The notes under the pieces: generated by a model | Seen by the model: the letters and a program-made list of their open reading frames with translations, nothing else | Databases searched by the model: none | Told to the model about the DNA's origin: nothing | Shown: piece after piece, positions 21,866-40,012 of the stretch | How positions within the stretch are numbered: the stretch's first letter is position 1 | Layout of the letters: every line of letters begins with the position of its first letter | Made by a program: the position numbers and the translations under genes | Source of the DNA: Deinococcus budaensis | Lineage (GTDB): Bacteria > Deinococcota > Deinococci > Deinococcales > Deinococcaceae | Assembly: GCF_014201885.1 (NCBI RefSeq) | Contig: NZ_JACHFN010000016.1 | Location: forward strand, 1 to 64,000 | Direction of reading: 5' to 3' | DNA: 64,000 nucleotides

Positions 21866-23490
21866 GCCGCTCTTTGCGCCGGGGCACCCGGCTAAGCCTG
21901 CTCGCCGCCGCGCTGGCGGCCGGATCGGCGGCCGCCCAGGACCTCACGGCCTACCGGGCGCTGGCCGCCAGCCTGGACGCCGCCGCCGAGGCCGGGGGCA
22001 CCTGGCAGGGCGCCGAACGGACCCTGACCGAACTCGACCGCGCCGGGGCGGCCCTGGAGCAGCTCGCGCCCACCCTGCAAAACCAGCAGGTGGTGGGCAG
22101 CCTGCGCGGCGCCCTGAACGGCGCCCGCGCGGCGCTGGCCCGCACCCCCGCCGAGGTGCAGGCGCAGGTGCTGCTGGGCCGCGGCCTGCTGCGCAAGGCC
22201 CTGTACGAGCAGACCCTGGGCGGGCTGGCCGGGGCACCCGCGAACGCCTCGGCGGGGCTGCGCCTGCTGGCCCGCGAGTTCGGCCTGACGGCGGCCGCCA
22301 CCGGGGCACTGACCCGCGACGCGGCGGCGGGCCGACCCGAGCGCGTCGCGTGGCGACTGCAACGGGCGGCGGCCCAGAAAGTCGCCTCGGCCCTGCAAGC
22401 GGCCCGGCCCCAGCGCAGCGCCGATTCCTACCTCCAGCTTGCGCGGGCCAGCGGCTGGTTCACGGTCGTGCAAGAAGCGGGCGCCGCCCACGACCTGCGG
22501 GCCGCCGGGTTCACGGCCGCCCTGGCGCAGCTCGCGGCCGACGACCGCGCCGCCCTGGCCCGCTCGCTCACGGCGCTGCGGGGGGGCAGCGCGGCCCTGG
22601 GGCGCTCGCTCGCCGCGCCGCCCGCCCTGCCCCGCCCGGCCGCCACCCAGACCGATTCCCCTACCACCTTGGCCCGCCCGGCTGGACAGCCGCCCACCGG
22701 CCCAGCGCCCACTGAGATGGCGCCTACCGATCCGGCGCCCACCGAGCGGCCCGGCGCCGCCGCCCGTCCGGCCGGCTCCGGCAGTCTGGACCTGACCTAC
22801 GCGGCGCTGGGCCGCGCCCTGACCGCCAGCGGCCACGGCGACCCCGAGACGGCCCGGCGCGAACTCACGCGCGGACTGGCGGCGCTGGCCTCGGTGCCCG
22901 CCGGACTGCGGGCCGCGCCCGGCTACGAGCAGTGGCGCGAGGACCTCGCGGCGGCGCAGGAGCGGCGCGGCCTGCGCCCCGGCGACGTGCAGGCCCTGAT
23001 CGCGGGGCTGGGCGGCGTCGAGCGCGCGGCGGCGGGCGAGAGCGGCGCGGCGGTGGACCGCGCCTCGGCGGCCTCGGCGCGGACCTTCAGCGGGGGGGTG
23101 CGCGCCGCCGTGTTCCTGCTGCTCGCGCTGCTGGCCCCACTCCCGCTGTACCTGCTGCACCTCGCCTTCGGGGGACGCAACCCCTCGTGGCGGGCCATCA
23201 CCGCCGCGCTGGCGCTGCTGCTGCTGCCGGTCTTTCTGGAGGGCCTCTTCGGCTTCCTGGGCTGGCTGGGGGACGTGTCGGGGGTGGCCCTGCTGCGCGC
23301 CGCGCCCACCCTGACCCTCTGGCAGGGGGCCTACGGCCTGCCGCTGCGGGCGCTGCTCACGGCGCTGGCCATCGGGCTGGCAACCTACGGCTTCTGGGGC
23401 CTGTGCGCGCAGTTCGGCCTGCTGGGACGCCGCCAGCGCACGGCCACCCCGCCCCTTCAGCCGGTTCTCGACTGGGAAGAAGAGCCGTGA
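21862..23490 (+). CDS. Membrane-anchored helical protein of unknown function
   Basis: A 542-residue protein: signal peptide (LSLLAAALAAGSAAAQ), about 240 residues of Ala/Leu/Arg-rich helical exterior domain, a Pro/Thr linker with the repeated unit PAPTE/APTDPAPTE (about residues 270-295), a second helical block, and three to four membrane helices from about residue 415 (AAVFLLLALLAPLPLYLLHL, ITAALALLLLPVFLEGLFGF, ALLTALAIGLATYGFWGL), ending in a short cytoplasmic tail. GTG 21862 overlaps the upstream stop. It probably links an outer or periplasmic element with the cytoplasmic proteins encoded beside it. Confidence 0.7.
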   Translation: MSRSLRRGTRLSLLAAALAAGSAAAQDLTAYRALAASLDAAAEAGGTWQGAERTLTELDRAGAALEQLAPTLQNQQVVGSLRGALNGARAALARTPAEVQAQVLLGRGLLRKALYEQTLGGLAGAPANASAGLRLLAREFGLTAAATGALTRDAAAGRPERVAWRLQRAAAQKVASALQAARPQRSADSYLQLARASGWFTVVQEAGAAHDLRAAGFTAALAQLAADDRAALARSLTALRGGSAALGRSLAAPPALPRPAATQTDSPTTLARPAGQPPTGPAPTEMAPTDPAPTERPGAAARPAGSGSLDLTYAALGRALTASGHGDPETARRELTRGLAALASVPAGLRAAPGYEQWREDLAAAQERRGLRPGDVQALIAGLGGVERAAAGESGAAVDRASAASARTFSGGVRAAVFLLLALLAPLPLYLLHLAFGGRNPSWRAITAALALLLLPVFLEGLFGFLGWLGDVSGVALLRAAPTLTLWQGAYGLPLRALLTALAIGLATYGFWGLCAQFGLLGRRQRTATPPLQPVLDWEEEP

Positions 23491-23527
23491 GTGCGCCTCT
23501 CCCTGAAGCTGCCCCCTGGAGCCGCCT

Positions 23528-25528
<2,001 letters not shown>

Positions 25529-25537
25529 CCTGCGGGC

Positions 25538-25987
25538 GTGACGCTTCCTTCCTTTCCCCTGGCGCCCGGCGAGACGCGGCGGCTGCGCGGTCCCGGCGAG
25601 CAGCGTGCGCTGGGTGCGGCCCTGGCGGCGGCTCTCCCCCCCGGCGCGCTGCTGTTTTTGGAGGGCGAACTCGGCGCGGGCAAGACCACCCTGACCCAGG
25701 GGCTGGTGGGGGCGCTGGGCTTTGCGGGCGCCGTCACCAGCCCCACCTACGCCCTGATGAACGCCTATCCGGCCCCGGCGGGCCGCGTGCTGCACGTGGA
25801 CGCCTACCGGGTGCGCGATGTGGCGGAACTGTACGAGATGGACCTCGAGGACCTGGTGGCGGGGAGCCGCCTGAGCATCGTGGAGTGGGGCGAGGGTCTG
25901 TATGCCGACTACCCGGCGGCTCCGGTGCTGCGGCTGGAGCATCTGGAGGGCGAGCCGGAGGTGCGGCAGGTGACGCGGGTGCGCTGA
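25538..25987 (+). CDS. tsaE: tRNA threonylcarbamoyladenosine (t6A) ATPase TsaE
   Basis: The ATPase of the t6A complex that modifies A37 of ANN-decoding tRNAs. The 149-residue protein has a Walker A GELGAGKT (43-50), then SPTYALMNAYP, the conserved H-x-D-x-Y-R block (LHVDAYRV) and IVEWGEGL, the normal TsaE order. The GTG at 25538 follows TAGCCT by about 6 bases, so it has its own leaderless promoter within the end of the upstream gene. Confidence 0.93.
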   Translation: MTLPSFPLAPGETRRLRGPGEQRALGAALAAALPPGALLFLEGELGAGKTTLTQGLVGALGFAGAVTSPTYALMNAYPAPAGRVLHVDAYRVRDVAELYEMDLEDLVAGSRLSIVEWGEGLYADYPAAPVLRLEHLEGEPEVRQVTRVR

Positions 25988-26061
25988 GGGGTCCCGGTCT
26001 GGGCGGCCCCGCCTTCTGCTTCCCGCCTCCCGCCCGACGCGAGGTGGGCCAGAATGGCCCC

Positions 26062-27249
26062 ATGTGGACGCTGGTGGTGAATGGAGGAAGCAGCAGCCTG
26101 AAATTCGCGCTGCTGGAGTCGGACTCGGGCGAGGTGGCGCTCTCGGGCCTCGCGGAGCGGCTGGGGTCGGACGGCGCCTCGGTGCGGGTGGACCGGGGAG
26201 ACGAGCGGGTGACGGTGCCCCTGCCGCGCGGCAGCTACCCGGAAGCGTTCGGCGTGCTGCTGGCGGAGCTGGACGCCCTGGGGCTGCGCGAGCGGGTCCG
26301 GGCGGTCGGGCACCGGGTCGTGCACGGGGGCGAGCGCTTCAGCGCCCCCGCCCAGATCACGCCGGAGGTGCTGGAGGCCATCCGGGCCTGCGTGCCCCTG
26401 GCGCCGCTGCACAATCCGGCCAACCTGGCAGGCATCGAGGCGGCGCAGGCGGCCTTTGGGGAGCTGCCGCACGTGGCGGTCTTCGACACCGCCTTTCACC
26501 AGACCATGCCGCAGGTCGCCTACCGCTACGCCGTTCCGGAAGCGTGGTACAGCCAGCATGGCGTGCGGCGCTACGGCTTTCACGGCACCAGCCACGCTTA
26601 CGTGGCGGGCGAGGCGGCGCGGCTGCTGGGCCGCCCGCTGGAGGAACTGAACCTGGTCACCGCGCACCTGGGCAACGGGTGCAGCGTGGCCGCCGTGCAG
26701 GGCGGGCGCAGCGTGGACACCTCCATGGGCCTGACCCCGCTGGAAGGCCTGGTCATGGGCACCCGCAGCGGCGACGTGGACCCCGGTCTGCCCGACTATC
26801 TCGCCCGGCAAGCGGGCCTGAGCCTCACCCAGATCACGGCGGCGCTGAACAAGGACAGCGGGCTGCTGGGCCTGTCGGGCCTGACCAACGACCTGCGCGA
26901 GCTGGAGCAGGCCGCCGCACGCGGGCACGCCGGGGCGCAGCTCGCCACCGAGGTGTTCGTCTACCGCCTCGCCAAGACGGTCGCCGGGATGGCGGTCGCG
27001 CTGGGCACCCTCGACGGGCTGGTCTTCACGGGCGGGATCGGCGAGAACAGCGCCGCCGTGCGCGCGGCCACCCTCGCCCGCCTCTCGTTGCTGGGCTTCC
27101 GCCTGGACGAGGCTGCCAACGCCGGGGCGGTGCGCGGCCAGGCAGGCCCCATCACCGCGCCCGGCAGCGTGCCCGCGCTGGTCGTGAACACCGACGAGGA
27201 ACGGATGATCGCGCGCGAGACGGCGCAACTGGTGGCGGGTGGCCCGTAG
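26062..27249 (+). CDS. ackA: Acetate kinase
   Basis: Interconverts acetyl phosphate plus ADP with acetate plus ATP. The 395-residue protein has VVNGGSSSLKFAL, GHRVVHGGERF (substrate Arg), VFDTAFHQTMP, YGFHGTSHAYV and HLGNGCSVAAV, with FTGGIGENS near the C-terminus, all acetate-kinase signatures. It is followed 69 bases later by pta, forming the standard ackA-pta pathway unit. CAGAAT lies 7 bases before ATG 26062. Confidence 0.96.
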   Translation: MWTLVVNGGSSSLKFALLESDSGEVALSGLAERLGSDGASVRVDRGDERVTVPLPRGSYPEAFGVLLAELDALGLRERVRAVGHRVVHGGERFSAPAQITPEVLEAIRACVPLAPLHNPANLAGIEAAQAAFGELPHVAVFDTAFHQTMPQVAYRYAVPEAWYSQHGVRRYGFHGTSHAYVAGEAARLLGRPLEELNLVTAHLGNGCSVAAVQGGRSVDTSMGLTPLEGLVMGTRSGDVDPGLPDYLARQAGLSLTQITAALNKDSGLLGLSGLTNDLRELEQAAARGHAGAQLATEVFVYRLAKTVAGMAVALGTLDGLVFTGGIGENSAAVRAATLARLSLLGFRLDEAANAGAVRGQAGPITAPGSVPALVVNTDEERMIARETAQLVAGGP

Positions 27250-27318
27250 CGTGGAGGACGCGCAAGCGAGAAGTCTTGACCCGCGCCTTCACACGCCCCC
27301 TTCCAAAGGAGCTTCCCC

Positions 27319-29433
<2,115 letters not shown>

Positions 29434-29485
29434 GGCGCGTGGCTTGTGGGGCGCAGGCTGAGGCTCCAACCTGCGCTCCACAGCC

Positions 29486-30577
<1,092 letters not shown>

Positions 30578-30599
30578 GCGCGGCTCACCGCAGCCTCCA

Positions 30600-31655
30600 T
30601 CACCGCAGTCTCCAGGCCAGCACGGCGGCAACCGTCAAAAACACCAGGTTGGGCAGCCACGCGGCCAGAACCGGCGGGAGGGCGCCCACCCGCGCGAACT
30701 GCGGGGCAGTGATCCACAGCACGTAGAAAAGCCCGACAAACACCACCACCGCCGCGAAGGCCGCCGCCCGGTTGCGCAGCAGCAGCCCCAGCGTGCCCGC
30801 CGCCAGCGCGAACACGACCGCCGTCAGGGGATCGGCCACCCGCGCGGCAAGCTGGTGGCGGTCCACCCGCCGCTCCTCCGGGGTGCCCTCGGCGCTGGCG
30901 AGCCGGGCGCGCAGCTCGGGCGTGCTGACCTGCTTGGCGGGCGGGGAGGGCGGGCGCAGGCGGTCAGTCTGGGCAAAGACCAGCGGGCCGGGTTCCAGCC
31001 GGGGATCGGCCCCCGGACGGGTGATCCAGGCGCCCTGCACGGTCCAGGTCTGGGCCGCCGTGTCCCACAGGCCGCTGGGGGCGGTGACCGTTTCGTTCCC
31101 GCGCTGCACCAGCACCCCGTCGAGCGCGGCGACCGGGCCGCCATCCTCGTTGTGGACCCGCCCGGCGTAAAAGAGCGCGTCCGGCGCGGCAAAGGTGTAG
31201 TTGTCCTGGGTCGGCGCGGGGACCGGCCCGCCGTAGATGGCAAACCAGGCCTGATCGAAGCGGGCCAGTCCGGCAGGCACCAGGTAGCCCGCGTTCAGGT
31301 ACGTCAGCGCCCCCACCAGCATGAACGGCAGCGCCAGCGGCCACACCAGACTGAGGGGCCGCACCCCTGCCGCGAACATCGCCTTGAGTTCGCTGTCCCC
31401 CTGCATTCGCCCGAAGGCGAGCAGCACCGCGAACGGCACCGACAGCACCAGCGCCTGGTTGAGCACGTTGGGCGCCAGCGTGCCAAACACGTTCAGCGCC
31501 TGCCGGGGAGTCGCGTTGTAGGCCAGAAAGGCGCCCACGCTGGTGCTCAGCGCGTCGGTCAGCTGCAAGATCAGGAAGAGGGCGACGCCCGCCGCGTACC
31601 AGCGCAGCACCTCGCGCAGCACCGAGCGGGTCAGGGTGACAGGCACGCGCGGCAT
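30600..31655 (-). CDS. LptF/LptG-family (YjgP/YjgQ) permease, second subunit
   Basis: A 351-residue membrane protein starting MPRVPVTLTRSVLREVLRWYAAGVALFLILQLTDAL, with the family arrangement of helices around a beta-rich domain. The cytoplasmic loop GRMQGDSELKAMFAAGVRP matches the LptF/G coupling-helix region. It is upstream of and co-transcribed with the second permease gene. An in-frame start at 31697 is possible but adds basic residues without support. No LptB ATPase is encoded in this window. Confidence 0.87.
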   Translation of the reverse strand: MPRVPVTLTRSVLREVLRWYAAGVALFLILQLTDALSTSVGAFLAYNATPRQALNVFGTLAPNVLNQALVLSVPFAVLLAFGRMQGDSELKAMFAAGVRPLSLVWPLALPFMLVGALTYLNAGYLVPAGLARFDQAWFAIYGGPVPAPTQDNYTFAAPDALFYAGRVHNEDGGPVAALDGVLVQRGNETVTAPSGLWDTAAQTWTVQGAWITRPGADPRLEPGPLVFAQTDRLRPPSPPAKQVSTPELRARLASAEGTPEERRVDRHQLAARVADPLTAVVFALAAGTLGLLLRNRAAAFAAVVVFVGLFYVLWITAPQFARVGALPPVLAAWLPNLVFLTVAAVLAWRLR

Positions 31656-31802
31656 TCTAGCGGGGACGCATGAGGAAGCGGGGCGGGGAAACCGCACCTG
31701 CCCGGTCCCAGCGCGGCCAGCACAAAGCGCCCACTCGGGCCGAGCGGACGCTGGAAAGGGTGAGTAAGAGAGCTAGTGCCGAGGCGGCCTCACGCCGTGG
31801 CC

Positions 31803-32501
<699 letters not shown>

Positions 32502-32507
32502 ACGAAT

Positions 32508-32537
32508 ATCTTAGCACACTTTACGCTAAAAACATAA
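32508..32537 (-). promoter_or_regulatory. ddrC promoter with RDRM (DdrO operator)
   Basis: On the minus strand TTATGTTTTTAGCGTAA (32537-32521) matches the palindromic radiation/desiccation response motif TTATGT-N5-ACATAA with two changes in the right half. The -10 TAAGAT (32513-32508) is 17 bases from TTATGT, which doubles as the -35. A bound DdrO would block the promoter. Confidence 0.8.
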
Positions 32538-32844
32538 CCTTCAAAGGCTCCGGAGCCTGCTGGAGACCCTCCTTTTAGTCCCTCTGGGCGCGCGTCTAGC
32601 CCCTTATCTTCCAGTCAGGCTTATGGGCGTCTCCCCTTTCTCGCACCCATCCGATTTCGCCCCGAACGGAAGGCGACTGTTCCCTGTTCAGGTCGCGGGG
32701 CAGGTCCAGAGGGTTGAATATCTCCCCTCCCCAGATTGCATACGCCGGAGGGTGGGCGAGGCAGGAACGGACCGCGAAAATGCGCGGCAGGAGAGCTTCC
32801 CTGGCCCTCCAAGCCTCTGAGCCGCCTGGCAAGACGTGAGAAGC
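32538..32844. other. Intergenic region between ddrC and micro-unit C
   Basis: About 300 bases with lower GC than the flanks. Small overlapping ORFs exist on both strands but have no RBS, homology or coding bias. I see no gene. Confidence 0.4.
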
Positions 32845-32907
32845 TTGACTGCGGCTGCATTCCGGGCTATAGTTTTGGACATCACCGCCCAGAGAGGCGG
32901 CTTTTTT
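32845..32907 (+). repeat. Promoter-terminator micro-unit, copy C
   Basis: TTGACT (32845-32850), a 17-base spacer and TATAGT (32868-32873) form a near-consensus promoter. ATCACCGCC starts at the predicted +1 (32881), followed by a 6-base loop, GGCGG and six T (32902-32907). Transcription would point into the 3' end of trmK, so it is not a leader for any downstream gene. The most promoter-like of the three copies. Confidence 0.72.
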
Positions 32908-32919
32908 ATTGCCCGTCCT

Positions 32920-33602
32920 TTAGTGGCCGTCTCCGCCCAGGACCTCCAGCGCTGCCCGCGCCGTCTCCAGTTGGGTCTGGGCGGTGCGGCCCGGAGCGGC
33001 CAGCGGTGTCAGGCGCACGATATCGGCCCACACCTGACGCCGGAGCAGCGTGGCCCCCTCCCGCAGCAGGTGCGGCCCGTAACGCAGCGCCGCCGCGAGG
33101 GGGAGTCCCTGGTAGGCGGGGTCGTCGCCCGGCCTCCGCTCCAGCCGCAGCACCGGGTAGGGCCAGTGGCCGGGAATCAGGCGCTCGGCGCGCAGGTGGT
33201 AGCCGTGCTCGCGCGCCCACACGCGCAGCGGTCCCGGCGAGTCGTTGGGCTGAAGCACCAGCGCGGGCGGCAGCCGTCCCTCGCCCGCCCGCCGCAGGAT
33301 GCCCGCGATGGTCCCGGCGCCCATGCCAGTGACGCTGGCGCTGTCCACCTCGCCGGGGGCCAGCGGGCCGAAGCCGTCGCCTGCGCGCACCTCGATCCGC
33401 GCCGCCAGCCGGGCGCGGGCCACGTTCCCCCGCGCGTGGGCCAGCGGCCCGGGGTGGAGTTCGACGACCACGCAGCGCTCGGCGCGGCCCTGGGCGATCA
33501 GGCGAATGGGCAGATGCGCGTGGTCCGAGCCGATATCGGCGTGCGTGCCCGCCCGGATCAGCGCCAGGACCGCCTCCAGCCGGGCGTCCAGGGAGGGCAG
33601 CC

Positions 33603-33606
<4 letters not shown>
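32920..33606 (-). CDS. trmK: tRNA (adenine-N1)-methyltransferase TrmK (probable m1A22)
   Basis: A 228-residue SAM-dependent methyltransferase of the TrmK/YqfN family. LDARLEAVLALIRAGTHADIGSDHAHLPIRLI is the family N-terminus with the SAM loop (DIGSDHAHLP); VTGMGAGTIAGIL and LVLQPNDSPGPLRVWAREHGY are further family blocks. It modifies A22 in a subset of tRNAs. GTG 33606 overlaps the MOSC gene stop by 4 bases. Confidence 0.87.
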
Positions 33607-34157
<551 letters not shown>

Positions 34158-34201
34158 GGGGGACAGGGTAAGGCCGCGCGGGCTTTGCTACACTGCCCCG
34201 C

Positions 34202-34243
34202 ATGAGGCGTCTGACCCGACGTGCGTATCGGCCCCGCCGCTAG
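34202..34243 (+). CDS. Arg-rich leader micro-ORF upstream of tyrS
   Basis: ATG 34202 encodes MRRLTRRAYRPRR (13 residues, seven Arg and one Tyr), then TAG. TACACT at 34189-34194 puts the transcript start at or one base before this ATG, so the micro-ORF would be the leaderless 5' end of the tyrS mRNA. Its Arg codons include AGG, CGA and CGT, which are rare in the surrounding genes. An intrinsic terminator (34282-34320) stands between it and tyrS, the usual layout of an attenuation leader. Translation is not proven. Confidence 0.5.
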   Translation: MRRLTRRAYRPRR

Positions 34244-35569
<1,326 letters not shown>

Positions 35570-35641
35570 GCCGGGCCGCACGGGGCTGGGGCCTTCCTGC
35601 CCGGTCTGGGCGCTCCTGCGCTGGCTCCTGGCCGCGCCGGG

Positions 35642-35766
35642 TTATGCACAGGGCGGCTGTGGACAACCTCGCGGGGTGTGGACAACGTGCCCGGCGCCCC
35701 CCTGGGGGCGGGCCGCCAGGAGTTATCCACAGCGGGCATGTGGAAAAAGTGCCTCCCTGTGGACAA
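35642..35766. other. DnaA-box cluster between tyrS and pyk
   Basis: Six 9-mers close to TTATCCACA lie in 125 bases: TTATGCACA 35642, TGTGGACAA 35658, 35677 and 35758, TTATCCACA 35723 and TGTGGAAAA 35739. Both neighbouring genes end here (convergent), so these are not promoter elements. About 4.3 kb from the oriC array. It may titrate or reload DnaA (datA- or DARS-like) or help the origin. Confidence 0.75.
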
Positions 35767-35849
35767 AAACTGGACCGGCCCATCACACGGACGTGACAGG
35801 TCGGTCCTTGCCCGTCTCCCGGCGGTCAGGCCAGAGAGGGAGACAGGGG

Positions 35850-37298
35850 CTACACGCGGTCGCTCAGGTCCTCCTCGCGCAGCCGCTCGACGCGCAGCAT
35901 GTTGGTGGTGCCGCGCACGCCGAAGGGCACGCCCGCCGTGATCACGTAGCGGTCCCCGATCTCGGCCAGCCCGCTCTTTTTCAGCTCGTCGTTGGCGATG
36001 CGGACCATGTCGTCGGTGTCGTGGGGGTCCTCGCTGAGCATCGGGAACACGCCCCAGGACAGCGCGAGCTGGTTGCGGGTCTGTTCGTTGGGCGTCAGGG
36101 CCAGGATCGCCACGGCGGGCCGGTACTTGGCGATGCGGCTCGCGGCCCCGCCCGTGCTGGTAAAGGTCACGATGGCGGGGGCTTCGAGCTTCTCACCGAT
36201 GGAGCAGGCCGCGTAAGCGATGGAATCCTGGGCGAGTTCGGTATCCACGACCAGCTGGCGCTGCATCACCGCGTAGTGCTCGCTGGACTCGGCCTCGCGG
36301 GCGATGCGGTCCATCATGGCGACCGCCTCGACCGGGTACTGCCCCGCCGCCGACTCGGCCGAGAGCATCACGGCGTCGGTGCCGTCGTAGATCGCGTTCG
36401 CCACGTCCGACGCCTCGGCGCGGGTGGGCCTGGGCAGGTGAATCATGCTTTCCAGCATCTGGGTCGCGGTGATCACCGGCTTGCCGGCCTCGCGGCACAG
36501 GCGGATCAATCGCTTTTGAATGGTGGGCACCTGCTCGGGGCGCATCTCGACGCCCAGGTCGCCGCGCGCCACCATGATCCCGTCCACCTCGCGCAGGATG
36601 TCGTCGAAGCGGTCCACCGCCTGCGGTTTTTCGATCTTCGCCATCAGCCTGGCCCGCGAGCCGAAGCGGGCGAGGTAATGCCGGGCGAGCAGCAGGTCGT
36701 CTCTCGAGCGCACGAAACTCAGGGCCACCCAGTCCACGCCCAGCCCCGCGCCGAATTCCATGTCCTGCACGTCCTTTTCGGAGAGCGCAGGCACCGAGAG
36801 GTCGGCCTGGGGCACGTTGATGCCCTTGTTGTTTTTCAGGACGCCGCCGATCACCACCTTGGTAAGCACGTCCCGGCCACGCACCGCCTCGACGCGCAGC
36901 GCCATGTTCCCGTCGTCGAGCAGCAGCAGCATGCCGGGGTGGACATCCTGCGCCAGCCCCTTGTAGGTGCTGCCCACCCGCGTCTCGTCGCCCTCGACGT
37001 CGTCCATGGTGATGGTAAACGGCTGCCCGCTTTCCAGCGTGACCGCGCCCTGGGCAAAGCGGCCCACCCGGATCTTGGGTCCCTGAAGGTCTTGCAGGAT
37101 GCCGATCGCCACGCCCTTGCGCGCCGCGAGTTCGCGCACGAGCTGCACCGTCTGGCGGTGGTCTTCGGGGTCCCCGTGGCTGAAGTTCATGCGGACCACG
37201 TTCAGCCCCGCGTCGATCATCCGCCCCAGCGTGTCCGGATTGCGGCTGGCCGGGCCGATGGTGGCGACGATTTTGGTTGCCCTGTCAAAGTGTTTCAT
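35850..37298 (-). CDS. pyk: Pyruvate kinase
   Basis: Makes pyruvate and ATP from phosphoenolpyruvate and ADP. The 482-residue protein has TKIVATIGPASRNPDTLGRMI, MNFSHGDPEDH, LQDLQGPKIRVG, IEKPQAVDRFDDI, MVARGDLGVEM (active-site loop) and ATQMLESM, all standard. The C-terminal about 110 residues form the usual regulatory/interface domain. Separated from eno by a 111-base spacer that holds an inverted repeat. Confidence 0.96.
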   Translation of the reverse strand: MKHFDRATKIVATIGPASRNPDTLGRMIDAGLNVVRMNFSHGDPEDHRQTVQLVRELAARKGVAIGILQDLQGPKIRVGRFAQGAVTLESGQPFTITMDDVEGDETRVGSTYKGLAQDVHPGMLLLLDDGNMALRVEAVRGRDVLTKVVIGGVLKNNKGINVPQADLSVPALSEKDVQDMEFGAGLGVDWVALSFVRSRDDLLLARHYLARFGSRARLMAKIEKPQAVDRFDDILREVDGIMVARGDLGVEMRPEQVPTIQKRLIRLCREAGKPVITATQMLESMIHLPRPTRAEASDVANAIYDGTDAVMLSAESAAGQYPVEAVAMMDRIAREAESSEHYAVMQRQLVVDTELAQDSIAYAACSIGEKLEAPAIVTFTSTGGAASRIAKYRPAVAILALTPNEQTRNQLALSWGVFPMLSEDPHDTDDMVRIANDELKKSGLAEIGDRYVITAGVPFGVRGTTNMLRVERLREEDLSDRV

Positions 37299-37351
37299 GG
37301 TGGGTCCTTGGGTAGTTCGGTGTTGGAAGCTCTTCCAGAGGGCAGACAGCT

Positions 37352-37395
37352 GTCAGCGATCAGCCGTGGGCACCCTCCGCAAGCTGATCGCTGAC
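37352..37395. repeat. 13-bp perfect inverted repeat between eno and pyk
   Basis: GTCAGCGATCAGC (37352-37364) and GCTGATCGCTGAC (37383-37395) are perfect complements around an 18-base loop. No T-run follows. It could be a small dispersed palindromic repeat or an mRNA processing/stability stem in an eno-pyk transcript. Confidence 0.6.
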
Positions 37396-37409
37396 GGCGA
37401 GGACGCCTC

Positions 37410-38828
<1,419 letters not shown>

Positions 38829-38901
38829 CTACACCGGGTTCAGTGAACCTGGGGGGTGGAGGCCGGGCCGGAGATGCCCCGTGCGGGCTTCCACAGGCCC
38901 C

Positions 38902-39984
38902 TCAGACCCTCAGCGTGACCATCACCGCCATGTAACCCCCACCCCCGCTCGCGCGGAAGATGGCGGGGCTGGTGGAGCCGGAAAAGAGCAGCTCGGCTTC
39001 GCCCTCGATCGGCCCCAGGGCGTCGAGCACGTGCCGGGCGTTGAACGCGAGGCTCATGGCGGGTTCACTGCCGCCCTGCACCACGTCCAGCGTGTCCTGG
39101 GCGCGTCCGTAGTCCCCCTCGGCGGCAAGCAGCAGTTTGCCCTGCGACACCTGAAACTCGACCCGGTTGTTGGCGTTCTTGTCGGCCAGCACGGCCACGC
39201 GGTTCACGGCCTCCTTGAGCGCGGTGGCGGGAAGGGTCACCTGAAGCTTGATGTCCTTGGGAATCACCCGCTCGTAGTCGGGAAAGTCGCCGTCGAGCAG
39301 CTTGAGGTTCATCCGGACGCGGTCGGTGGTCACGCTCAGCAGGCCCTCGCCGTAGGTGAAGCGGGCCTCGCCGTCCCTCAGGACCCGGATCAGCTCGTCG
39401 GCGCTGCGGGCGGGCACGATCAGGTTGCGGCCCTCGCCGTTCGCCGGAAAGTCGCGAATGGCGACCCGGTAGCCGTCCGACGCCACCACCCGCGCCGCGT
39501 CCGCGCGGTGCTCGAGCTTGATCCCCCGGAAGACCGCCTGAAAGGCCTCGTTGCTCGCGGCGTAGCGCACGCTGCCAAAGGCGCGGGCGAGTTCGGCGGC
39601 GTCGAGGCTCACGTCGGCATGGCCCGGAAAGGTCAGCGGCGGGTAGGCTTCCAGGTCTCCGGTCTGAAGCTTGAAATCCGAGCCGCCAGCGCGTACGGCG
39701 AGTTCCTGCCCGCTGATTTCAAGTTCGACGAGTTCGCCGCCCAGGCTGCGTACGATCTGCGCGAACAGATGGGCAGGCACCACGAAATTCTGCGGGTCCT
39801 GCACCTCCGCCGGAACGAAGCACGACAGGTCGATTTCGAGGTTGGTGCCGCTGAGGGTCAGGCCCCGGTCGCTGGCTTCCACCTTGAGCGCGGTAAGCAG
39901 CGGATTGGAACTGCGGCTGGGGATCACCCTCTCCAGCAGGCCGAGACCTTCGCTCAGGGTTTTCTTCGTGACGTGTGCTCTCAT
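38902..39984 (-). CDS. dnaN: DNA polymerase III beta sliding clamp
   Basis: A 360-residue ring subunit that tethers Pol III to DNA. It has three clamp-fold repeats: the N-terminal [30 protein letters not shown], the middle VDNA-type segment around [20 protein letters not shown] and the C-terminal block ending [17 protein letters not shown]. It lies on the same strand as dnaA but downstream, with oriC between the two genes. Confidence 0.95.
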   Translation of the reverse strand: MRAHVTKKTLSEGLGLLERVIPSRSSNPLLTALKVEASDRGLTLSGTNLEIDLSCFVPAEVQDPQNFVVPAHLFAQIVRSLGGELVELEISGQELAVRAGGSDFKLQTGDLEAYPPLTFPGHADVSLDAAELARAFGSVRYAASNEAFQAVFRGIKLEHRADAARVVASDGYRVAIRDFPANGEGRNLIVPARSADELIRVLRDGEARFTYGEGLLSVTTDRVRMNLKLLDGDFPDYERVIPKDIKLQVTLPATALKEAVNRVAVLADKNANNRVEFQVSQGKLLLAAEGDYGRAQDTLDVVQGGSEPAMSLAFNARHVLDALGPIEGEAELLFSGSTSPAIFRASGGGGYMAVMVTLRV

Positions 39985-40012
39985 GCTGCCCCTCTCTGGG
40001 TTGGCTCCCTAT

